A DNA stretch of 64,000 nucleotides from Xanthomonas sp. F10 (GTDB taxonomy: Bacteria; Pseudomonadota; Gammaproteobacteria; Xanthomonadales; Xanthomonadaceae): NCBI RefSeq assembly GCF_014206815.1, contig NZ_JACHNP010000001.1, positions 1,020,456-1,084,455 on the forward strand. The letters are read 5' to 3'. The notes under the pieces are model-generated. The model did not search any database. It was not told the DNA's origin and saw only the letters and a list, made by a program, of their open reading frames with translations. Positions 9,263-16,363 of this stretch are shown here, piece after piece. The translations under genes and the position numbers were made by a program. Every line of letters begins with the position of its first letter. Position 1 is the stretch's first letter.

Positions 9263-10566
9263 AAGCGATTTCTGCAAACCTCGGCGCGCTCGCCCTGGTT
9301 CGCGACAGTGGCCGCCTCTGGTTTCGCTACCTGCCGCAGTTGCTGGCGCTGGCGCTGGCCGGGGCGCTGCTCAACGAGGTGCTGGTGCAGGGCGCGGTGT
9401 GGCTGGGTTATCACAACCGCCTGGCAGGGCTGTTGTCGCTGACGTTGGTGGTGCTGTTCAAGTTGGTGGTCATCGTGCTGATGTTCGAGACGCTGCGCCC
9501 GGCTTTGCCGGCGATCGCCGGCGCGTCGCAGGCGGCAACGACCGAACCTCAAGAGCAAGGGCGCGAGGCGGTCGCGCCGCGCTGGCGGCGTCTATCGGTT
9601 GTCGTCTCCCAAGCACTGGTGCCGTTCTTCGCCTATTACGCGGCCTGGGGATTCCTCGGCGACACGATCCGCGCCTATGCGCGTGAGGGCCTGGGCCGGT
9701 ACAACCCGTTCGATCCCGTGTACAGTGGGTTGCTGTTCGATGTGTCCGGCGGCTGGTGGCTGGTCGCCTCGGTCGCCTTGCTGTGGCTGATCCGGCGCGC
9801 GGCGAAACAGCAGAAGCAGCGCAGCGCGCATCCGATGTGGAGCATGTTGATCGTGCTGTGCGAAGCCGGTTGGACCTTCGTCGGCATGTACGTGCTCACC
9901 GAATGGAAGGGTGGGCTGTTCCGCTGGCTGGCGCATCTGCGCATCGCCGATCTCGGCCAGCAACTGTGGCAGGGCATCAGCCATCCCATCGGCGTCGCGC
10001 ATGCCGCGCTGCCGGGCGCGGTGGAGCAGGCGCCGCCGGGTGTGGCGGAAACGCTGGTGGCGATCTTCTTTTCTGCGTTGTTGCCGGTGGTCTGGCTGGC
10101 CTTGGCCGCGCTGATCTACCGCTACGACGTGCACAACGTCGAATTGAACGCGCCGGCCGGGTGGTCGCGCAAGGTCGACGGCACGCTCGGACTGTGGCGG
10201 AAATTGCCGACCTGGCTACGCGACTTCATCGGCCATTTCTGGGCGGGCACCGCCTCGCGCTATCGCGCTGCGGCCAACAGCGTGCAACTGGCCGGCGCCA
10301 CCGGGCTGGCGGCGCTGGTGACGCTGATCGTGCTGTATCGCGCCCTGGACTGGGCCTCGGCCTGGGCCTGGATGGGCCTGACCCGCCTGATCGGCCCGCA
10401 TCCGCAGGTGGTGTGGCAGGCGATCGCCAATCAGCTGTCGGTGGTGCTGGGCACGCCCAGCGATCCCGGCGACGGCATCCTGCCGCAGACGCTGAAGATC
10501 TGCCTGCTCGCGGCGACGCTGGAGCGCGCCTTTCGGGCCGGTCGGAGCTGGCGGGCGTTGAAGTAG
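9259..10566 (+). CDS. Polytopic membrane protein, unknown (operon gene 4)
   Basis: A 435-residue protein with about seven or more membrane segments, at roughly 25-45, 55-77, 117-134, 166-180, 194-213, 264-287 and 345-364, with a further hydrophobic stretch near 410-422. The amphipathic linker at 88-110 is charged and probably cytoplasmic. No transporter or enzyme signature is recognised. Start and stop overlap with gene 3 (ATGA at 9259-9262) implies coupled translation. By topology it is the likely membrane core of a complex whose other parts are the three anchored proteins. Confidence 0.82.
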   Translation: MKAISANLGALALVRDSGRLWFRYLPQLLALALAGALLNEVLVQGAVWLGYHNRLAGLLSLTLVVLFKLVVIVLMFETLRPALPAIAGASQAATTEPQEQGREAVAPRWRRLSVVVSQALVPFFAYYAAWGFLGDTIRAYAREGLGRYNPFDPVYSGLLFDVSGGWWLVASVALLWLIRRAAKQQKQRSAHPMWSMLIVLCEAGWTFVGMYVLTEWKGGLFRWLAHLRIADLGQQLWQGISHPIGVAHAALPGAVEQAPPGVAETLVAIFFSALLPVVWLALAALIYRYDVHNVELNAPAGWSRKVDGTLGLWRKLPTWLRDFIGHFWAGTASRYRAAANSVQLAGATGLAALVTLIVLYRALDWASAWAWMGLTRLIGPHPQVVWQAIANQLSVVLGTPSDPGDGILPQTLKICLLAATLERAFRAGRSWRALK

Positions 10567-10622
10567 TCCGCGCCGCCCGAGCCGTCGGCATCGGGCGGGG
10601 GGCGCGTCAGCCGGCGATAGAA

Positions 10623-11372
10623 TCAGGGCCGCGACGACTGCGTGGCGAACTCGTCGAACAGCGCTTGCAGGACCGGCGTCCTGGGCATCCTGTCCAGCGG
10701 GATCTCGGCCTGTTCGAACCAGCTCCGGTCCGCCTCGGGATGCGGACCGCTGAGCACGACGGTGCCGCGGCCGAAGCTGTAGCGCGCCGCGGCCACATCG
10801 CCATTGGCGTAGGTGGCGAGCGCACGGAAGCCACCCTGGGTGCTCTTCGGGAAGTAGGGGCCGTCCTGGAAGAACACGCTGTCGGGGCGGCCCCTCCAGC
10901 GCACCGCGACGGCCTCCTCATCGATGGTGGTGACGGGGAAGCCGGGCCGGCCGACCTCGCCATCGAGATCGTCGCCGATCAGGCCCATGTTGGTGTCATC
11001 GGCAAGATAGGCGCCCATGCACAGGCCCAGATAGCCGCCGCCCCGCGCGACGAAGTCGCGGATGGCGGCGATCCGGCGCTCGCCCATCGCCTGCAGCGCG
11101 GCCGGAATGTCCTGCCCGCCGCCCGGTTGCACATAGACCGCATAGCCGCGCAGGGTGGCGGGCGTGACGTCTTGCGCCTCCTTCGGGCCGATGATGTCGA
11201 CCTTGTACTGCGGACTCAGTGCCTCGATCGCGTCTTTGGCGGTTTCGGAGCAATCGTCGCAGCCGGCTGCGCCACGATAGACCGCGACACGGATCGTGGG
11301 TTGCGCGTTCGCCGCGGACACGCACGCGAACGCGAGGCAGCACAGCGCCGCCAGTCGCAATGGAAGTTTCAT
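10623..11372 (-). CDS. Exported BPL_N-type glutamine-amidotransferase-like protein
   Basis: A 249-residue protein with a signal peptide (residues 1-23, ending SAANAQ) and a class I glutamine-amidotransferase-like fold of the BPL_N family. The nucleophile elbow GGYLGLCMGAYLA places Cys at 118, and GPHPE places His and Glu at 211 and 213, so the catalytic triad looks complete. The fold is normally cytoplasmic, fused to biotin ligase or alone; the leader predicts a periplasmic enzyme of unknown substrate. It lies 29 bases after a small Cys-containing exported protein on the same strand, probably one operon. Confidence 0.85.
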   Translation of the reverse strand: MKLPLRLAALCCLAFACVSAANAQPTIRVAVYRGAAGCDDCSETAKDAIEALSPQYKVDIIGPKEAQDVTPATLRGYAVYVQPGGGQDIPAALQAMGERRIAAIRDFVARGGGYLGLCMGAYLADDTNMGLIGDDLDGEVGRPGFPVTTIDEEAVAVRWRGRPDSVFFQDGPYFPKSTQGGFRALATYANGDVAAARYSFGRGTVVLSGPHPEADRSWFEQAEIPLDRMPRTPVLQALFDEFATQSSRP

Positions 11373-11401
11373 GGTCGGCGCTCCTGGCGCAAGTCGGAGA
11401 T

Positions 11402-11731
11402 TCAGTGCTTGTGCGAACGCGGCAATGCGACCAGTCGGTAGTCGCCGTCGCCGATCGACGGCCCGATCTTGCAATCGGTGAGGCGAACCGCTTCCTTGCC
11501 GGCCACCTTGCGCGGCAGGCAACTGCCGCCATGCGTGCAGAACGCGCCGCCCGACGGCGTGTCGCGCGCGATGTCCACCGGCAAGGTCTGGCCCTTGTTC
11601 CAGGTGTTCTGCATGTCGTCCTTCACCGTGGCGAGCATCACCGCGTGACAGTCGGGCGCCGGCGCGCGTGCACTCGCCAGGGCGGGTACTGCCGCCAGCG
11701 CGATGATCGTGGCCAGAAGGGTGTTGCGCAT
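11402..11731 (-). CDS. Small exported protein with four cysteines, unknown
   Basis: A 109-residue protein with a signal peptide (about 1-20, ending ALASA) and a mature domain with four Cys, in DCHAV, FCTHGGSCLP and DCKIG, which could form two disulfides in the periplasm. GGAGA lies at good spacing before the ATG at 11731. It is the first gene of the pair with the BPL_N protein. The His-rich end (RSHKH) is notable. I do not recognise a family; a substrate or inhibitor role for its partner is only a guess. Confidence 0.78.
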   Translation of the reverse strand: MRNTLLATIIALAAVPALASARAPAPDCHAVMLATVKDDMQNTWNKGQTLPVDIARDTPSGGAFCTHGGSCLPRKVAGKEAVRLTDCKIGPSIGDGDYRLVALPRSHKH

Positions 11732-12023
11732 GGGTGTCTCCTGTTCGTTGTGGGTAGGCACGGCACGGACGCAAAGAGCGGCACGGCTGTCGCTGGAGAC
11801 TGGCCTGGGCGACGTACATTCAGCCGATCCGCCTGCAACCAGGCATGAACAAGCCCGTGCCTCGCTGCGCAGGCAACTTTTCACAGGGTGGATCCCGCGG
11901 CGGCGAGCGCGTACATGCGCCCATGAAAAACGCCGCGACGGGTCTCGTCGCGGCGCTTGGAACAGAACAGGACTGGGATGTCCCCGGAAGCGACGCCGGG
12001 CGTCGGCATCAGGACAGGCGCGC

Positions 12024-12602
12024 TCAGCCGGCAGCCGGCGCCTTGGTATCGCCCGCCTTGACGTCGCCCGGCTGGCACTCGCCCAGGCGCTTGCCGTCCA
12101 GCTTCATGTGCGTCTTCATCGACATGCCGCCCGGCAGGCCGCTGACCGTGGAGTGCGATTCCGACGCCATCTCGGTGGCGCTGAAGGTGCCGGTGCTGGT
12201 GCCTTCGATCTTGATGTCGCCCATCGCGCAATGCATCTTCGCGTCGATCTTGCCGTCCTTCATGTTGAAGGTGTCGTACACGCAGTTCTTCTGCATCGGC
12301 GAGGCGCTGCCGAAAATGCTCGAAGGATTGTTGATCTGCTCGGCGGTCAGGCACACCTTTGTGGTGCTCGGCGGCACCTTCGGCATCTGCGGCATGTTGC
12401 CGGAGCCGCCGGTGGTCTCACTGCTCACCTGCTCGATCCGCATCTCCCATTCGCCGGGCTGCAGCTTGGTCGCCTGCACCTTGGCCACGTCGGCGACCGA
12501 GGCGTTGGACATCGCGACATTGTCGCCGTTCTTGTCGTCGCCCTTGCTGCAGGCGGCGAGCAGCACACACACAGCAAGCGTTGCCGGCATGGTCAGACGC
12601 AT
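12024..12602 (-). CDS. DUF3617-family lipoprotein
   Basis: A 192-residue protein with a lipoprotein signal (VLLAAC, Cys at 18) and the DUF3617 pattern: LQPGEWEMRIEQV, a Cys in TTKVCLTAEQ, NCVYDTFNMKDGKID and CAMGDIKIEGTSTGTF. The paired cysteines of this domain are present. The Lys-rich CSKGDDKNGD tract follows the lipid anchor. The function of the family is unknown; it is secreted across the inner membrane and then anchored. A CRP/Clp-like palindrome lies 47 bases before the start codon. Confidence 0.9.
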   Translation of the reverse strand: MRLTMPATLAVCVLLAACSKGDDKNGDNVAMSNASVADVAKVQATKLQPGEWEMRIEQVSSETTGGSGNMPQMPKVPPSTTKVCLTAEQINNPSSIFGSASPMQKNCVYDTFNMKDGKIDAKMHCAMGDIKIEGTSTGTFSATEMASESHSTVSGLPGGMSMKTHMKLDGKRLGECQPGDVKAGDTKAPAAG

Positions 12603-12920
12603 GAACTTCTCCCTAAGTTATGTGAAGTGCGCGGAGCATAGCCGGGGGCGTGATTAAGATCACGTCGACGCCGCGGACTGCCGCCGGTGCGCGCATGAGC
12701 ATGCAGCAGGCGTCCGCGAAGGGGAAGGATCGATCGCGGCAGATTCACTCCGTTGCCGGACAAGACAGCCCCTCGGCCACTGCGCAGGCGCGCGAGCCCG
12801 CCGACAGCGGTGCGCAGTGCGAATGCGTGTGTGTCGTGCACGGATCATTCCGTTCGGCTCTGCTAGCGTCGGCGCCGCCGCGCGTGACCTCCACGCCATC
12901 CGCTCCAGGTTCGCCCTTCG
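12603..12920. other. Divergent promoter region between the DUF3617 and DUF2252 genes
   Basis: A 318-base gap with no plausible gene. It carries the CRP/Clp-like palindrome at 12649-12664. The remainder is GC-rich and without further repeats that I could see. Confidence 0.6.
12649..12664. promoter_or_regulatory. CRP/Clp-like palindrome
   Basis: CGTGATTAAGATCACG is a perfect 16-bp dyad, fitting the CRP-family form TGTGA-N6-TCACA except at the outermost bases. In Xanthomonas the CRP-like protein Clp, which is c-di-GMP-responsive, uses this consensus. The site lies 47 bases upstream of the DUF3617 start. Binding is inferred. Confidence 0.5.
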
Positions 12921-14108
12921 ATGCCCAGCCTCGCCGAACGTCCCGTCATCCTCGAACGCAAGCGCACCCTGAAGATGGCCCGCTCCGCACACGCCTACGT
13001 GCGCGGCAACACGGCCAGGTTCTACGAATGGCTGGCGGCGTCGCCGGCGGCGCGCCGCGTGCCGATGGGCCCGGCGATCTGGATCTGCGGCGACTGCCAT
13101 CTCGGCAACCTGGGTCCGGTTGCCGACGGCGAGGGACGTGTCGAGATCCAGATCCGCGACCTCGACCAGGGCGTGATCGGCAATCCTGCGCACGATCTCA
13201 TCCGCCTGGGCCTGTCGCTGGCCACCGCGGCCCGCGGTTCGGACCTGCCCGGCGTCACCACTGCACGGATGATGGAGGCGATGGTCGACGGCTACGGCGC
13301 CGCCATCGAGGATCCGACCCGCGATCACCCCGGTGCCGAACCGGAGACCGTGCGCAGCATCCGCCGCGAGGCCTTCGGCCGGCGCTGGCGCCACCTGGCC
13401 AAGGAGCGTCTGCAGGCGGTGGAGCCGCGCATCCCGCTGGGCGAGAAGTTCTGGGCGTTGGCGCCGGAAGAGCGCGAGGCGTTGGAACGGCTGTTCGCCG
13501 ATCCGGCAGTGGCGCAGATGGTGCTGTCGCTGAAGGGCAAACCCAAGGATCGCGAGGTACGCCTGGTCGATGCCGCGTACTGGATGAAGGGCTGCAGTTC
13601 GCTCGGCCTGCTGCGCTACGCTGCGATCGTGGCCTTGAAGACCGGCAAGGGCCACTGGTCGTATGCGCTGGTCGATCTGAAGGAGGCGGTTGCCCCGATC
13701 GCGCCGGCGGCGCCGGATGCGCGGATGCCGGCGGACAACGCCGAACGCGTGGCCGCCGCGGCGCGGGCGCTGTCGCCGTACCTGGGCAGCAGGATGCTGC
13801 CGGTGCATCTGTTGGGCCGCTCGCTGTTCATCCGCGAACTGTCGCCGCGCGACCTGAAGCTGGAAGTGGACCAGTTCAATCACGTCGAGGCGGTGCGCTC
13901 GGCGCGCTATCTGGCCTTCGTCGTCGGCAAGGCGCATGCGCGGCAGATGAAGCCCAGGACACGTGCCGCGTGGCTGCAATTGCTGGATGCGGACCGGCGC
14001 AAGGCCATCGACACGCCGTCGTGGCTCTGGGAGAGCGTGGTCGCGCTCGCCGGTCATCACGAAGCCGGCTATCTGGAGCACTGCCGTCGTTACGCGCTGG
14101 CCGCCTGA
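12921..14108 (+). CDS. DUF2252-family, kinase-fold-like protein
   Basis: A 395-residue cytoplasmic protein of the DUF2252 family. It has the phosphotransferase-like motifs ICGDCHLGNLG (like the GDxHxxN loop of aminoglycoside/choline kinases) and IRDLDQGVIGNPAHDLIRLG (like the metal-binding DFD loop). The YWMKGCSSLGLLRY block and KPRTRAAWLQ near the end are also family-like. Activity and substrate are unknown. It is divergent from the DUF3617 gene and convergent with the GNAT gene 28 bases away. Confidence 0.85.
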   Translation: MPSLAERPVILERKRTLKMARSAHAYVRGNTARFYEWLAASPAARRVPMGPAIWICGDCHLGNLGPVADGEGRVEIQIRDLDQGVIGNPAHDLIRLGLSLATAARGSDLPGVTTARMMEAMVDGYGAAIEDPTRDHPGAEPETVRSIRREAFGRRWRHLAKERLQAVEPRIPLGEKFWALAPEEREALERLFADPAVAQMVLSLKGKPKDREVRLVDAAYWMKGCSSLGLLRYAAIVALKTGKGHWSYALVDLKEAVAPIAPAAPDARMPADNAERVAAAARALSPYLGSRMLPVHLLGRSLFIRELSPRDLKLEVDQFNHVEAVRSARYLAFVVGKAHARQMKPRTRAAWLQLLDADRRKAIDTPSWLWESVVALAGHHEAGYLEHCRRYALAA

Positions 14109-14136
14109 CGGCAGTCATCGCCAGGCGCGATCCGTT

Positions 14137-14598
14137 TCAGTCGCGCGCGTAACCCAGATCCAACGCCATGTCCCACCGGTCCAGCCCCGGACCGTAGCCG
14201 TTCGCCACCACGCGTTCGACGGCGAAGCCGAAGCGCGCATAGAACGCCTGGGTGTGCTGGCTGGTGTCCAGTTCGATCCGCGCCACGCCGCTGCGCCGGC
14301 AGGCGTCGAGCCGCGCTTCGGTCAAGGCACGGCCCAGGCCCTGGCGGTGCAGGCGGCGGTCGACCATGCCCCAGCCGAAGCCGGCGACGCGGCCATCGTC
14401 GTTCAGCGCGTGGCCGCCGCAGGCCACGACCGCGCCTGCGCGGACGATGACCAGGTAGTGCCAGGCGCCGGCGTCGCGCTCCAGGAAGCGCGCGAAGGCG
14501 GCGCGTTCGCTGTGGTCGAAGAACTGCGGGACGTTGCTGTCGAACAGCGCCAGGCAGGCGGCGTGGTCCTGCGCCGCGTACGGACGGATGGTGTTCAC
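14137..14598 (-). CDS. GNAT-family N-acetyltransferase
   Basis: An acetyltransferase that uses acetyl-CoA; the substrate is unknown. The domain begins at NTIRPYAAQDH and contains the acetyl-CoA loop RRLHRQGLGRALTEARL and the late strand FYARFGFAVERVV. I chose the GTG at 14598 because the domain starts immediately after it, giving 153 residues; ATG codons at 14628 and 14667 would add Arg-rich extensions and cannot be excluded. Ribosome sites are weak at all three. Confidence 0.85.
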   Translation of the reverse strand: MNTIRPYAAQDHAACLALFDSNVPQFFDHSERAAFARFLERDAGAWHYLVIVRAGAVVACGGHALNDDGRVAGFGWGMVDRRLHRQGLGRALTEARLDACRRSGVARIELDTSQHTQAFYARFGFAVERVVANGYGPGLDRWDMALDLGYARD

Positions 14599-15057
14599 CC
14601 GGGCAGTGTGCCGCAGGCGGCCGGTCATATCGTGGTGGCGTCGGGTGCGGGCGCTCGCATCGGCCATTTCCGACTCGGGTGTCGGAAAATTTCGCCGGGC
14701 CTGTCCGGGATCCGCAGCGGGGTGGTGTCCGGAAGCGGGAAGGGGGAGGGTCAGATAATTCTGACGTGAGATCAGGATTGTCCTGATAACGTTTTCCCCA
14801 CTGTGCCAGCATACTGGCCTCGGCCTGACGCAGGGACCGTCGCGCGCCTTCCGAGGAAGCGCAGGCAGGTCACTCGACCCTGCGTGCCGAGCCTTGAGTA
14901 AGCTCGGCAGGGTTTTGATGACAACAGCATGACGTTTCGCGAAGTGCAGATGAGCACATCGTGAAGCGTCGTCGTTTGTCTACGAATTCGTATTGCCCTG
15001 AATAATTCACGCAGATAGTCTGATCGTGCGGTATCCGCTGCGTTGGGGTTATACGAG
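14599..15057. other. Gap between the GNAT gene and the response regulator, with inverted repeats
   Basis: A 459-base region. It holds GTCAG-N6-CTGAC (14750-14765), ATCAGG-N5-CCTGAT (14771-14787) and an 8-bp perfect hairpin (14885-14892 with 14902-14909) followed by GGGTTTTG. Several GGA motifs lie between them. It may encode a small RNA, but no gene is certain. Confidence 0.5.
14885..14915 (+). terminator. Hairpin with short T-run upstream of the response regulator
   Basis: TGCCGAGC pairs with GCTCGGCA over a 9-base loop, then AGGGTTTT. It reads as a plus-strand terminator, yet no plus-strand gene precedes it within this gap. It could end a small RNA or act in the regulator's leader. Confidence 0.45.
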
Positions 15058-15705
15058 ATGGCCATCAGGGTTTTTCTGGTCGATGATCACGCTCTTGTCC
15101 GTACGGGCATGAAGCTGATCCTGTCGAATCAAACGGATATCGAGATCGTCGGCGAGGCCGACAGCGGCGAAACGGCGCTCCCGCAGATCCGGCAGCTGAA
15201 GCCGGACATCGTCCTGTGCGATCTGCACATGCCCGGCGTCAGCGGGCTGGAAGTCACCGAGCGCATCGTCAAGGGCGACCACGGCACCAAGGTCATCATC
15301 GTCTCGGTGCTGGAAGACGGCCCGCTGCCCAAGCGGCTGCTGGAAGCCGGTGCGTCCGGTTACGTCGGCAAGGCCGGCGATGCGCAGGAATTGCTGCGCG
15401 CGGTGCGCGACGTGGCGATGGGCAAGCGCTACCTCGGCGCCAACATCGCGCAGAACCTGGCGCTGGCCAATCTGGAAGGCGGCGGTTCGCCTTTCGATGC
15501 GCTGTCGCCGCGCGAACTGGAGGTAGCCTTGCTGCTGACCCGCGGCCTGCGCCAGGAAGACATCGCCAAGCGCCTGAGCCTCAGCGCAAAGACCGTCAAC
15601 ACACACAAGGCGCGACTGTTCGAGAAGGTCGGCATCCAGGACAACATCGCCCTGGCGCGCCTGGCCACGCAGTACGGCTTGCTGGATCCGACGCACCCGC
15701 TGTAA
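15058..15705 (+). CDS. GacA/UvrY-type response regulator (LuxR-family output)
   Basis: A 215-residue two-component regulator. The receiver domain has acidic D9/D10, phospho-acceptor D55 in LCDLHMPG, and the late GYVGKAG Lys. The LuxR helix-turn-helix lies at about 150-205 (LSPRELEVALLLTRGLRQEDIAKRL, SAKTVNTHKARLFEKVGI). The layout and sequence are of the GacA/UvrY/SirA type, which in other gammaproteobacteria switches on CsrA-binding small RNAs; the sensor kinase is not in the window. I chose the ATG at 15058, since the upstream TTG at 15043 adds only five residues. Confidence 0.9.
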   Translation: MAIRVFLVDDHALVRTGMKLILSNQTDIEIVGEADSGETALPQIRQLKPDIVLCDLHMPGVSGLEVTERIVKGDHGTKVIIVSVLEDGPLPKRLLEAGASGYVGKAGDAQELLRAVRDVAMGKRYLGANIAQNLALANLEGGGSPFDALSPRELEVALLLTRGLRQEDIAKRLSLSAKTVNTHKARLFEKVGIQDNIALARLATQYGLLDPTHPL

Positions 15706-15732
15706 TCGGAGGCGCCTGGCGATCTGTAAAAG

Positions 15733-15761
15733 AGCGGCCTTCGGGCCGCTTTTGCTTTTTT
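15733..15761 (+). terminator. Rho-independent terminator after the response regulator
   Basis: AGCGGCC-TTCG-GGCCGCT (15733-15750) is a stable stem with a UUCG tetraloop, followed by TTTGCTTTTTT. It lies 27 bases past the stop codon. Confidence 0.9.
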
Positions 15762-16048
15762 GCTTGCGCGAGCGCGCAGACGTGTCCGCAGTGGATCGAC
15801 CGCAACCATGCGTCTTCCGGCATCGCCGACGTCCCCAGCACTCGCGCGTGCCGCGGTCGGAAACTGGGTGCCGCCGCGGCATTACGTGGTGCAAGCACGG
15901 GGGAGGAGGTGGTACACGCGCTGCGCGCAGCATCATTCACGACTGCAGGAGCGTCCAGCGACGCGGACATGCATGCATTGGTGTGACTTCCAGACACTTC
16001 GGTCGCCTGCCTTCCGTGCAACACGTACTCCATCCACCGCCCGTTTTC

Positions 16049-16113
16049 GTAGGAGCGGCTTCAGCCGCGACAGCCGTACCGGTGATGGTTGTCGCGGCTG
16101 AAGCCGCTCCTAC
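16049..16113. repeat. Intergenic palindromic repeat, copy 1
   Basis: Two perfectly complementary 23-bp arms (16049-16071 and 16091-16113) with a 19-base spacer, beginning GTAGGAGCGGCTTCAGCC. Near-identical copies occur at 27594-27659 and 36610-36694. It lies between convergent genes. Confidence 0.9.
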
Positions 16114-16170
16114 GAGGTGATGGCGTATCTCGTTGAGCCACGGCAAAGCGCGCTTTGGCGAGGCTTTCGA

Positions 16171-16235
16171 GCCACTGCCACTGCCACTGCCATTGCCACG
16201 CCACTGCCACCGCCACGCCACTGCTGCGCCGAACG
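16171..16235. repeat. Imperfect hexanucleotide tandem repeat
   Basis: Successive GCCACT/GCCATT/GCCACC units run for about 65 bases in the gap before the rne terminator. No gene covers them. Confidence 0.6.
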
Positions 16236-16310
16236 GGATGCGCGGAGAGAGTGCGCGTGCAGACGAGCGTCTTGCGCCGTAGCGACGGACGCGCTTCACG
16301 GGCCCCCTAG

Positions 16311-16338
16311 AAAAAAGCGGCCCGAAGGCCGCTTTTTT
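16311..16338 (-). terminator. Bidirectional Rho-independent terminator after rne
   Basis: AGCGGCC-CGAA-GGCCGCT (16316-16333) is flanked by A6 on one side and T6 on the other, so it can end transcription from both strands. It lies 25 bases beyond the rne stop. Confidence 0.9.
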
Positions 16339-16363
16339 CATGCCGCAACAGCAGGAGTGAGGA

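Larger units (their letters stand above)
15706..16363. other. Convergent intergenic region between the response regulator and rne
   Basis: A 658-base gap with no convincing gene. It is bracketed by two terminators with the same stem sequence (15733-15761 and 16311-16338). Inside are a perfect 23-bp-arm inverted repeat (16049-16113) and an imperfect GCCACT hexamer tract (about 16171-16235). Confidence 0.65.
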
